Positions 12,030 through 23,356 of a DNA stretch of 64,000 nucleotides are shown here, in pieces. Each line of letters starts with the position of its first letter. Within the stretch, counting starts at the first letter, position 1. The notes below the pieces were generated by a model. The model was not told the origin of the DNA, did not search any database, and saw only the letters and a program-made list of their open reading frames with translations. The position numbers and the translations under genes are program-made. Origin of the DNA: Hymenoscyphus infarciens (Eukaryota > Ascomycota > Leotiomycetes > Helotiales > Helotiaceae); NCBI GenBank assembly GCA_001414345.1, contig LLCB01000074.1, forward strand, positions 1-64,000. The letters run 5' to 3'.

Positions 12030-13840
12030 GTTCTATATAAATTATACAAGAGAGTATCTACTAAGATATTATCTACTCCTAGTATATACTTTAATCGTAT
12101 ATCGATATCGAATTAGACGGCTAGGCGTAAAGTAGCTTATAAGAGGCGATTTTAGTAGAGGCATCTTAAGGACTACTTAAGGAGTCTAATCTATATAGTA
12201 GTATTATCTATATAGATAATTACTCTCTTTATTACCTATACCTCCTTCTATTATTTAAAGAATACTCTTACTACCTTAATCTTAAAGATATTTATATTAA
12301 ATTAAGAGTCCTTTCTAATCTCTAAGAGGGGTAACTAAAGAGCGTGTTCTTTTAATAGTATATATATATACTCTTACTAAACATATCTTAGATCGTCTAC
12401 TTCTAAAAAAAAGGCTCCTAAGCCTTTAATAGAGGTATTATAAAAAAGGTGTATATATAACTAGATATTATTAAAGAAGTATATACTATTAAACTATAGT
12501 AATATCTTATTCTACTATCTAAGGTCCTCTTAGACTTCCTTCAAGAGACGCCTCCTTTCTATATAAGGTATATAGTTAAGCTATATATATATAAATGTCT
12601 AGAAGTTATAGTAGAAGGCCTAGCCTAATTATACTATAGAGGTATAAAAAGATAGAAGGCTAGTAAGCGATTCAAGCTCGTTGTAGGTAATACTTCTATA
12701 GTTAATAAATTAGTATATCTTAAGCTTTATCTTAGCTAGCTTTTCTAGTAGTATAGAGGCCTTAAAAGCGATAGTATCTATTAGGTACCCTATTACTTCT
12801 AAGAGTATACTTTAGACGCTCTTTTTATTATTAATCAGTATACTCAATATTCAAGTAAGAGTTCTATACTCTATAGCTTATTCTTCAAGGAATTAAGATA
12901 TAGCTTCGATAGCTTTAAATATAGCGAACTCGTTATCTAAATAGTAGCTTATAATATACTATCTTAAGTATAACTGTATTATCTATTTAAGAGCCTCTAC
13001 GAAGATATTAAAGATAAATAGTACTATGGTAAGGCTAAAGAGTAGTACTATATAAGCGTAATAAATCCTCTTCTATTAGAAACCTAAAAGCTAGCGAATT
13101 TGTAGTATAATTAGTACTATTCGAAAAGCATTAGACATATCTCTTTTAAGTATTATATACTCTTAGCTAGCTTCTTATACCATAGCTAATACCTCTTAGA
13201 AGGAGACGTACTTTAAATACATATACTCGTCTAATATATAATAATTTATTAAGTAGCTTTTAGAGTAGAACAAATAGTATATTTAGCGTCGATCGTTATT
13301 AGGCTTTAGTTTAGGTATAAAACTAAGTAAGGAAGCTATAAAAGGTGCTCTCTAGCGTAGATTAACTTTCTCAATTAGGCTAGCTTTTAAATCGTTTCTT
13401 ACTTTTAAAGTTAAAAGCTTATTAAATTCAACGGCCGATAAGAGGTTCTTTAATATACGTAAAACTTCTAGGCTCTTATACCTAATTAGCGCCTTAAATT
13501 AAAGTATATTATTAATATTTTCTAGGAGTAAATAATCAGGATATTAGAGTAATAGCGCCTTCTATACTTTAGGAGATAATAGAGAAGGTAATACATCTAG
13601 CAACGGTTTTAATATATTATACAAAGGGAAGAATACTATAGTATTCGATCAAATAGGCATAAGAGAGCATAGATAAGAAGATACAAATTAGAGTAAAAGA
13701 TCTTTATTAGTACTACTATAGTCCTTATCCATCGTCTCTCCTATACTAACTTCTTAGCTCTTCCTTATCTCTTTCTTATCGCTCTTATCGTCCTCTTTTA
13801 ATAGATAGATTCGAGTATAATTTAGGTCCTTATAACCTCC
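12030..13840 (-). pseudogene. Reverse transcriptase / RNase H remnant of the retroelement
   Basis: On the minus strand from about 13137 the reading is DMSNAFRIV, then LLGF, IYYAY, LFIFNIFVEAL and SYYLDNEFAIFKA, interrupted by TAG and TAA codons where CAG, CAA or TGG would be expected. The aspartate of DMSNAFR and the YLDN box correspond to the catalytic A and C blocks of reverse transcriptases; the N in the second position is probably a RIP change from D. Further on (about 12120-12033) the reading FDIDIRLKYILGVDNILVDTL resembles the C-terminal end of RNase H domains in DIRS and gypsy elements. With many stops in frame it cannot make protein. The upstream limit is approximate. Confidence 0.75.
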
Positions 13841-15361
13841 TAGTTTACTTGCCTTAAAGCACGTCTATAAAGAGATATTACTATCTCGATTATAACTTTA
13901 ATAACCCTCTCTTCCTCCTCCTCTACCGCTACCGTAGCCTAGTCTTCTTATCTAATAGTATTAAGCGATCATACTCTTAGATATCTCTTATAATTCCACC
14001 TCTCTTAATCCGCCTCTACTAACCACCTTTTCCTACTAGAAGAGCGCTAATTAGATTACCTCTACCTAGGTATAATCCTTAACTAGGCCTACAATTCTGC
14101 GGTTAAAGTTATTAAGCTGAATATAGATGCCTCTACTGAATAAGAAGATCGTATATATAGTATATATTAGAAAGCAATAGAACTACTTAGTAGTATTAGA
14201 TCCGAAGACCTTTAGTGTCTTCTTTACTCTAAAATTTAGTATACTAGCTTCCTTATCGAAGGAGATAGTACTTTCGTCGTTGTCGATTAGAGAGGTGTCG
14301 TCGTCTAAGTAGTAGAGATCTCTTAGCTTAAATATACCTCGCGTAATTTATATTAAGTACTTCTTATACTCTAGGAGAAGGCTATCGATCATACTAAGTA
14401 TATAAGAGGGGATATTCTTACTATTATTATTCGCTACTAATATTCCTTCTAACAGATTCCCTCCTAGATTAATTCCTTCGCTTATCGATAGTACTTCCTA
14501 ATAAGAAGAGAGGTTAGCCTATTAAGTATTATTAGTATATACTATCTCTCCTCTTAGTATATTAAATCGTTAGCCCTGCCTATCTGCTCCTTAATTAGTA
14601 ACTAGTATAGCGATATTACCTTAATTACTCTAGCTAAGCCCTAGAACTCCTACTAAGTTACTCTAGGCAGTAGCGCCAAAGTTATAAGAGTATCCTATGC
14701 TAAAATTAGCCTATAGATAGCCCTGAAAACCCTAGAGGCTCTAAAAGTTAGAGTATCTTATACCGAAGTTACCTTAACCGAAGTTGCCTTAAGAGTATCT
14801 CTAAGGATATCTAGAGGTAAAGCTCTAAAAGTATTCTCTATTAAATAGTCCTTCTATATAACCCTAGTATCCGCCATTATATCTATCTATATATCTATTA
14901 ACTTAGAGGTATTAGTTGCCTTAAAAGGAGAGAGGGGTATTTAGTAGTCTATTATTAGCTAGCTTATTCACTTGGACAAGGTCTTAGAGAGAGGCTTTAT
15001 TAATACTATTGTTATCGTTGTCGTCGCCGTCGCTATCGCCTTTACCTCTTAGATAGAAGTTTATGCTATTATCGTCTTAAGCCTAACCCTGGTCTTATTA
15101 TACTTATAGCTATCTTCTTTAATAGGCTAGACAGCGAGCGCTATTTATAGTATTATCTTAATCAGTAGTAGCGTCCTAGGCGGCATATCGTGCTTACGCA
15201 GCTGCTTAAGTATTATAGCGTGCTTCGCTAACTCGTCTATCGCACTCGTCGTCTTTAATATTGTCTTCTACTAGTTAAGCTCGAAGCGCCTCCGCAGCTC
15301 TATTACTAGCCTTAGTAACAACACTTTTATAAGCGACTTATTTACTACGCTTCGGAGGCAT
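13841..15361 (-). pseudogene. Gag-like first frame of the retroelement, stop-riddled
   Basis: A minus-strand frame opens with ATG at 15361 and reads MPPKRSK, then stop, VAYKSVVTKASNRAAEALRA, then stop, LVEDNIKDDECDRRVSEARY. Every stop falls where a glutamine codon (CAA or CAG) would become TAA or TAG by one C-to-T change. The basic, alanine- and glutamine-rich start fits a nucleic-acid-binding Gag-like protein, but no zinc knuckle could be read with confidence. It begins 38 bases inside repeat A1. Confidence 0.55.
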
Positions 15362-15398
15362 CCTCTTGATAGATAGATAGGTAAGAGTGTTATTAGGT

Positions 15399-15552
15399 TG
15401 AAAAAGAGCTTAATACTAAATAAGACGTTAAAAGCGACAGGAAGTGTTATTAGTAGAATAGAGGTTACTCGGCACGAGAGGAGGCATATATATATATGCC
15501 TCCTCCTTGCTTAATAAGCTGATTCCTCAATTCACTATAAACCCTTTCTATT
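15399..15552 (-). repeat. Split direct repeat A1 (outer, 5' end of element)
   Basis: 154 bases, the less mutated copy of the A repeat, with hairpin GAGGAGGCATATATATATATGCCTCCTC. It ends at the core heptamer TTCTATT (15546-15552), which marks the element boundary. Confidence 0.87.
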
Positions 15553-18500
15553 AATAAATGTATTTTTCTATTCTATTTCTCTTATACCTTTTAGAGAAAA
15601 AAACTTTTCTATAAAGAATCTAAGTATAACTCATAAGCAGGCATGTATACTTAAACTACATCGATTTAATTAGCCACATTCCTTGTCATTCAGATCCATA
15701 GACAGAAACTCACTAAACCTTACAACTTCCCCAACGCTCATTCCACTTCCCTTCGTCTTCCTAAGTAACTATTCTTATTACATTCTCCACCAGTAAACGT
15801 TAACAATGTCCGTTATATCAAGACACGCCATGAAACCAGAATGGGAGAGGCCCAAAAACCTTTTCACAATAACCCTCTCACTGACCATTAACCTAGAGTA
15901 AATTCTCCAGGTTGTGATCCGATATCGTCGCCGTAATGAACTTTTCATCTGGTTTTGAATACTCTTGGAGTCTCCGGATGCCCCCATCACTAAGTGGCCG
16001 AGTCTCCAAACACCACCCTTCAAAAATAAAAATCTCGACGTTCCTCCCTGTCTAAATTCTCCACTCATTTATTGGCGTGCGAATATAAGTGTGGCTCCCT
16101 GACAAAGTGAATTGGAGAGTGTTTTGCGCTTCTTGGAGAGAGAGTAAATGTTCTTTTGTTGGAGTAGTCAAGAGTATTTTAAGGTGGTGGATTAAGAGGT
16201 TAATACTTTGTATAAGTTAAGAGTAACTGTCGCAGAAGTGGATAGAAAGAAAGAGCTACCTTGTATAACTCAGGTACCCCTATATAGCTATTAAAACAGT
16301 GGAAGTTATGTCAGGAGAATAGTGGTAATTTTGTCAATTATCGACTTAGATAACACTTTAATTCAATAGTAAACTTAGTATAGAATTAATGAATCCCAAA
16401 AAAGGGGGTAATTCTGTCAAAAAGGGTCTAGAAAAGTGGTATTTAAGTCAGAATTCTCAGTCAATTGCCGTTGATATAAAGATTCTGATTGTATATATAG
16501 GACAACAACCCCGTGACAGTAGCTATCTATGCTCACATCCATCAGAGCAGATACATGAAGAACGAGGTCAAACTTACAATGTACCTCCAAGTCTCTCACC
16601 TCATAGTACCCAGAACCACGCCACGGAGCAACAAAATCAGTTATATAATCCTGGTTTCAAGACTAGGCTAATTAATAAAGCGTACTATATTTCAATAGAT
16701 AGCATTGACCCCTCCTAGAGTAGTGACTGGGACCATAGTCCAAGCACGTGTCCTTCCAGAGGCGATGAAAATAGACAGTAAGCTCAATTGAACCAGGCGC
16801 AGCGTTTGTCTAAGACTCTAAGGCTTTTCAAAAGACTTATTATTAATTCCCAAGTTGGTGTTGGGTTTGTCTTGCTATGTCGAGGTTACAAATAATGATG
16901 TTTAGGCTTAGCTCGAAGATCCAAGGGAAATAAAAAATCCTCGTCAAAGATTTCATGAAATTCTAGGTACCCATCTCCTAGAGCTGTATCCAATTGAAAA
17001 ATAGACTTTCATGACTTATACCGGATTACTCAGATTTGACCAAATGTTTTATTTCATCAGCAAGGCAGAGCTCCTAGGTAGAGGGTATTTCTTACCTATG
17101 GCAGCTGCATTGACGGCTTCACTTACAAAAGTTGAACGTGCGGTTGAGTTCCTTGTGACTCGTATGGACTCCGAGAGTGAAGATGAAAATTGGCAGACTT
17201 TTGAAGCGAACATTGTGAGAAAGAGGGTATGGTGTCAGCTGTAATACAATATCGTATAAGCCAAAGCTTTTTTGATGTAAACTCAATAGATGCCTAAGAA
17301 AAGCCCTCGTTGAGATTTTTGAAAGTACGCTATGGCTGACCGAATTATTCCTTAATTGACCGCTTAGGTTGAAAGAATGAGCCGAATCAGGCGAAGTAAA
17401 TAGATCCCACTCAGCTTTTTGAAACGAAGGTAACCTGCGAACACCCCCAGGATTTCAAGAGGAGGTATATACTCGTAGGGTTTTTTTTCTTCGCCCTGAA
17501 GTAAGCATCTTAATTTGTTATCTCCAAAAAAAAAAGCCCACCTAACTGCGCTAAAGGAATCTTGACATAAAACCAGAGTCATAAAACCAGAGTCACACAA
17601 GTGGCAATTGAATGGATAACCCCGAACAGCCTTGATATCCGTTTCGAATTTCTCGAATTTCTCCTCCGGATACCCGTTTTCACCCTACGCTTGGAAAACC
17701 TCGGACGTTTATCTCGAATCGTCAATTATTGCCCTAAGTATCGTGTTTGAGGAGATAAAATACCTAGCCACATATGTCAGCTTACAATCCTGTCATGCAA
17801 CTACCCCACAGCCCGGGGAAGGTTGGTAATCGACCCCGCCATAAGTATTCATTCCTCAGCCAACGATATGCGAGAACAGGAACGAAGGATTCTAGAAAGT
17901 ATTCGACTCGCCAGAGACCCCATATTGATTTATGCGATGAGGCTAAGAAGATCAAGGAATGGAGCTGAAGAAAAAGAGAGGTTGGCAAAAGTGTGGCGTG
18001 AAATATGAGGCGGTGCGGAGAGTGAGGCTGGTGAAGCGCGTGGAAGCGCCACATGGAAGGTTAAGCGAGGGGGCCAGCCACAATCATCCAGGAGGAGTGA
18101 ACAAGGATTTCTTATCCCGTTCCCGTTCCCGTCTGTTTACGCTTCTTGTTTCCTGGGAGGGTTTGTGGTCTCCTCACAAGCTCCGTGTAATGTTGTGAAA
18201 TAAGAGGTATTCCATTTAGACGTGATAACATACATTGACATCGTCTAAAAGGGTAACAAGCGACCGAAAGATGAAGGCAGGCAGTGAAAAGGTAGTTAGA
18301 TGTGTACTTGTTTTAGTTTACCATGCTGTGGTATGGAACGTTGTACTAACTTTTGAGATATGATTCAGGGATTGTGGCGTAAAATGTATGAGTATGCAAA
18401 TACAGCCGTAGAAAGGTGTTCAAATCCAGAGGTCTCATCGAGATGACCGTATGTTTTTTTTGGTGGTGTTGAACATTTCCGCTGTAGGATTACGACCGCC

Positions 18501-18785
18501 TTTGCTGAAACGTCCCATAAACAGTGCCTCCCAATGAACATTAGATACGAGCATGATCGTAAGATACGCTCGGGTGAGACCCCATGTGGAGTATCTAAGA
18601 GGCTATGAGCAAGTGCTTCCCTGTTCAGCCTCGACCACGAGGTTAAGGTATTGGATTCAAAATTCCACTAGCGGGGAGGAAATTCTGAAACGACAAAATC
18701 CAGAAAACTGTACAGCCATGTACTGTAGTAATTGCCGCGGCGCCAATTGGGCCAAGATACCAAGCGCAAAGGATTTTGTAGCTGC
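15553..18785. other. Gene-poor stretch, no gene recognised
   Basis: Open frames at 15778-16068 (minus), 16389-16718 (plus), 17011-17244 (plus) and 17632-18198 (plus, several overlapping frames) were inspected. The piece at about 17860-18008, rich in Arg and Glu (REQERRILESIRLARD), reads like the end of a real protein but is surrounded by stops in every frame, so it may be a gene remnant. Nothing else is supported. Confidence 0.4.
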
Positions 18786-20283
18786 TCAACAAGCATCATC
18801 GCCATACCCTGCATCGTCCTCGGCTAATAGCTTCTCCCCCAGCTTCGCCACTTCAGCAGCATCCCATACCAGTTCCCCTCTCGGAATTAATGATTTGAGA
18901 ACCTCGGCTGCCTTTTCTCTAACTCGCCTGTTCCGACATCCTTTTATGACGACGGATAATGGAGGAATGATACCATAATCCCAGACGAGTTGGAGTTTGA
19001 ACCCTGGTTGAGCAACCGCTCTCTCCGACCACAATACGACTTCCATAGCTCCCTCTGAGTATACATCCCGAGGCACGCCGAATAGTACCGAGTCTTTTTG
19101 GAAGCCAATCTCAATTACCTTCGCGAAAGCACTGAGGATAGCTGCGCCTCCCGAAAGCCCGCTCGCATTAGTTTCATGTTTACTTGCTTCTTCTGATGAC
19201 CACAGAAGAGGTACAAACGCGCACTGCCACCCTTTGAGTTGCAATATCAAGAAGATCGTATTTTCTCCTTCTCGGCGTTGTTTGCCCTGGTCGCTTTGAG
19301 CTGTGACATAGCAATAGAGTTAAATTTCTACCAGGTGATTCTTTGCCTCCAACATACTAATGAAAGTAGTGGGATTGTGAAACTCAGAGTCAAAGATTGG
19401 ACTTCAATAATGCTGGCTCTATCGATCCGTTTGGAAGCTGGACGGCCTCGGATTGTGTTGTCCATGCGGACAAATGCAGCAAGGAGCCCATAGACCATGT
19501 CGGGTACCTTAGATACTGGTTGGGTCTCGGAGTATCGTGGTTTTAAGTGAGAAATGTGGGTTCGTAGTAATTTTAGTGCTGCTTACATGTTTCTGATAGA
19601 AGTCGCATGTTCGCCAAGTAGATTTTCAAAGCAAAACACCAAAAGTGCTGCTATTAATGCTTTCCTGGTTGCTTCACGCTCTGGTTTTGAGTTTATGGCA
19701 AAGTTGATCCTTTTTATGGAATGATCGTAACGGCTTAAAGCGTGCAGCCGATGGAAAGCAGCATCTTGAACTGATCTTGCGCGCGACTCAATGCTGCAAG
19801 TGAGGTTTCGAAGTTCCACATCATTTTGGCAAGCCCGGGGAATGGTATACCGCCAGAGTGATTCCCCGAAGTAGCCGGCGAAGTCTTTCCCTGTCTCGTC
19901 ACGGAAGTAACGAATGTATTGATATTCTGTTTCATCATGAAATAGCGTGGTAAATGGTGATGTTGCTGTGCTGGCGGCATTTGAAGGAACATGCGTTTTT
20001 GGTTGAAGCAGACGCTTTGGCTGAACAGGTCTTGCTGAGGCTCGCTCGCTAGACTTGAAATCACACCGAGTACCAAATTGTAGACAGCGAACACAATCCG
20101 GTTTGGTCTCGTCGCATTTTATGCGTCATGTTCTATGCTCAGGATTAGTAGATATTGACCGGATGTGTAGATGATCGAAAACAAATGATTTGACATCCAA
20201 GTTTTGCAACCTGTCCTGACTTCTGATTTGCTCTGCCTCTTGGATTTCGGGATAACCTTCTTGTGCCGTGGTTCAGAAACCAT
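18786..20283 (-). pseudogene. Broken Zn2Cys6 transcription factor, relative of the gene at 23357
   Basis: From ATG at 20283 the minus strand reads MVSEPRHKKVIPKSKRQSK then VRTGCKTW, where the intact neighbour has VRTGCITC: the second zinc cysteine is Trp. After a probable intron the frame shows TGA immediately before RIKCDETKPDCVRC, where an Arg codon is expected. The next part (HDETEYQYIRYFRDETGKDF, ESLW) matches DEKEYQYFCSFRDETS and ASLW of the neighbour. An in-frame TAA follows at about 19581, then LLAAFVRMD, a frame change near 19300, and the C-terminal WDYGIIPPLSVVI / LKSLIPRGELVWDAAEVA, matching FDIGVIPCLVSVW / LESMVPRREAFWDSRAA. With a ruined zinc cluster, two stops and a frameshift it is not functional. 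The two genes are divergent, as if from an inverted duplication. Confidence 0.85.
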
Positions 20284-23200
20284 CTTGTGGTTTCACAGCC
20301 AGCCAATTGAATACTCGACCATCGCAGGAGCAAAAGAGTTAACAGCACAGCGTACGTACGAACAGGAGGTTCATTGATGTTGTGCAGGTGTGGAATACAC
20401 TCGGGAGCTTGAAATTGGTTGGAAGCTTACGGGCGCTTATGGAGCCAAGCATTGTGGTTTGCTCGCACCAGGTGCCAATCGGAATTATTGTGGGTTAAGA
20501 AAGCAACATTCTTAGCAGTACCAAGCTCATCAAGATGTTATCAAGCTTTTGGCCTTCCAGAATGGTGGTGTACGATAAAGTTACAAAAGAGTTCACGATA
20601 AGAAAACGATGAGAAATTTCCGAGATTTCAAAGTCGAGAAAAATGCGAGATGCGGGGTTGTTATTCTTGTTGAACTGAAGTCATCCACGATCCTTTCCGC
20701 AGGCACGAACGATTGACGAAATGAGGAAACCTGAAGAAGCTATTTCCGAGAGTTTGAATTCAAATGTGTGATTGATGGAAAGTCGGAGTAATGAAGGTTC
20801 TGCAGCGTTTCTCGAACAACTTGCTTCTCACCCACCGAACACGGCTACAAAGTACGGCAGGATGATTTGCGCGACAACAAGTAGCACTGTCTATATTCTA
20901 CGCATACTGGTTCGGTATAAGGAGGAGGAAGAAAGAAATAGTGTGTTTTGTTCAATGAAAAGGATTACATTTCAACTCTTTCAATGCTTATATCGTGCAG
21001 TTGAGTATAAAAATTTGTGGCTCGTATAGCCCACAGCTTGATAGGGCCATTGTGACTCTCGGAGGGGCTCCAAGCAATTATAAATTCGTTGCTCGAGTTG
21101 AATCTTGAAGGCCATATTTCTGACAGATCTGAAAAAGATAGCTTATCAATCACGACCACAGAAAGAAATGAATGTAGAGAAATCGAGGAGGAATCGTAGA
21201 GTTACGATTTGCAAACTCCCATACGCGAATCCATACAGGAACGTCATATTTTTGGGAGAACTTCGTCTAGGAATCGTGGAGGTCAAGAATAATTCATCAT
21301 CCGTAGGGAAGGACGGCCATAAAATTGGCCGTTAAGCACCGTCCTTAGTTGGGGGCCAAACAGCTATAAGGTTGCCCAACATTCTTGGCAATGCACAATA
21401 ACCCCAGGTGCGCGGAGGAAGTGACGGAGTAAAGTTATCCTTACATCCTATGGCCGACCGAAGGGTATGGTGGGAATTTTGCTCCCTAGCCCAAGAGGTC
21501 GTTGGGTATTTCAGCCCTAGCGCCTAGCCTTATGGAATCACAAATAAACTCCACTAACCCGTATTCTTGAAGCTGATACTAAGCCAAATGGGGTTAATAA
21601 ATCGCCAAATATTGGAAGGCTTGTGCGTTGACTTCGAGCAGAAGGAGTGAAATCCGCATTCGACCAGAAAAGGAAATAAATGGAAAAACGTCCGATGTGG
21701 ATACAGGTTAATCCATCGGTACATCCGCAAGAAGCAAGCTCTCAATCTGCCAGGAGTTGGACAGCGGAGGCTAAGAGACACGTTAAGCCACAATCACCGA
21801 TGAAACGCATTCCTATGAAATGACAATCCCTCTGTGGAGTTGGTAGAGACCCAGGTCAACCCTCGAGGAAACGTTCCTGAATCCCCATCAAATCAAGTAT
21901 GGTAGCGAGCCGACTACCACTCAACCCACGACCGCCAGCGTTCTCATCTGCCAATACAATGCACTAATTGAGGGAAGAGAAAGCATTTGAATGCGGAAAG
22001 ATCATTGGCTGTCAGTATCCCATGCATATGTTGCGCGGTGGGCGTACCAGGGTCCGAGATCGTTCGGAAACCGGCCAATTGGTCAAGGCTCGTAAATTAC
22101 CCAAACATTATCATTGAGCGAAACACGTCGTGGTAAAGGAAGTGAAAGCTGGGTACAAGTTCTGCTGCAGTTACACAATCATAGGCTCCCATAGTTTTCT
22201 ATACTTCATGGGCCAGGAGAGTGGGAACTTCTCCAGGCCCTGTTAAATAATCGGAAACGAGACTTACGTTAAAAGAACGAGCTGAGATCGATTGATGACT
22301 TCAGAATACTTCATCGTGAAAAGATGACTTGAGAAATCTAAGTCGAAGATATGGGGCTAAATTCCGGGTACCATTCTCTTGCTAACTGCTTTTTTTTTTT
22401 TTTTTTTTGTAATCATTTAGCTGCTTGGCAGCGATTGCTAACTGCTACTAGGGACTGTGAACGCCATGCCGAGACATATCCCATCAGACTCAAGATCCAC
22501 CAATAGAAATTACCATTGTTGGACTACCGAGGACCCAGCACTTCTCATTCTCCGGATGCAGTTTCCTGCCACGTTCTTGGTCCCAGCCCATCGTATCCAT
22601 GCAGCTGAGCCGCGCGGGAATACCCTCCAAAAAGATAAGGTAAGTTGTATGTAAATTAACCTCCGCACAAGACAAGTCGATCGTGCCGCAATATGCAGCC
22701 CTAAACTGGTCCAAAATGGAGTCAGGTCTGGTGGTCAACTACTCCCACGAGGCGCATTCTGACACGTTCTGAAGGAAAGAAGCCTAACCAGCATCCACCA
22801 CACTCAGTAAGAACTGGGGAAGGATGCAAGGCGAGGATCGGAAGACGCGAGACCTGTGGGCAATGCCCCAATCATGTCAGATTGAATAAACTAGAGTGCA
22901 AGAGAATTAAGCATTTACAAAAAAAAATTACGTAGAGAAGGTCCCACATACCTGACGCCCTACTAGTGGTTGATAATTATTTGCACTAAATGATGTTTAG
23001 TATGGGTTAAAGGGTTCCTCTCACGTTATTTTTGTAACATCTTACATCAGGCGCAGGTATGTGGCGAAGAATCAAGCACCCTTGACAATTGGATGTGGGA
23101 AGGTCCCTGTTCTCATTGGTTGGCGTGTACGAACCAGTTCAAGCCTCACATCTGGTACTGCACCAGTATCGTTCTCATCCCTTATGTTCATATGTGTATA

Positions 23201-23356
23201 ATAGATATAGAGTGAGTTCAGCAACCATAATCAATGACAGAACCAGTTCATTCGTACATACCAGTCGTTCAGAGCCAAATCCCCATTCCAAGATACCCAC
23301 ACACAGTTAATTGCTTCGGCGCTCGTATTGCAATTAAAAAGAGGAGTCGAGACAAA
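20284..23356. other. Region between two divergent Zn2Cys6 paralogues, no gene recognised
   Basis: About 3 kb with only short, unrelated open frames. A T run lies at about 22389-22408. The last few hundred bases are presumably the promoter of the regulator at 23357. No duplicated promoter sequence was evident by eye between the two flanks. Confidence 0.4.

Larger units (their letters stand above)
10174..15552 (-). mobile_element. Decayed DIRS-superfamily (Ngaro/PAT-like) retroelement with split direct repeats
   Basis: Reading the minus strand, the order is A1 (15552-15399), coding region, B1 (10760-10579), A2 (10585-10432), B2 (10355-10174). A1 and A2 are both 154 bases and B1 and B2 both 182 bases, with no indel in either pair. 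Their differences are transitions, with the AT-richer base in the inner copies. B1 and A2 overlap by TTCTATT, and the same heptamer closes the outer ends of A1 and B2, as expected if a circular intermediate recombined at that core. This A1-B1A2-B2 arrangement is the hallmark of Ngaro/PAT elements and differs from an LTR element. The interior encodes a reverse transcriptase of DIRS-like type followed by RNase H-like sequence, all broken by RIP-type stops. I could not recognise the expected tyrosine recombinase in the 1.3 kb after RNase H, so the class call rests on repeat structure plus reverse transcriptase. Confidence 0.75.

Noticed and set aside
10770..12030. Tyrosine recombinase gene in the retroelement
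   Set aside because: Expected by position, but the R...HxxR...Y pattern could not be read in the RIP-damaged minus-strand frames, so it is not annotated.
10432..15552. Ordinary LTR retrotransposon with 154-base LTRs
   Set aside because: The B1/B2 pair and shared heptamer ends are not explained by LTR structure, no target duplication was found, and the reverse transcriptase looks DIRS-like.
22380..22410. T-run as terminator or retroposon tail
   Set aside because: No adjacent gene end or element with target duplication was seen.
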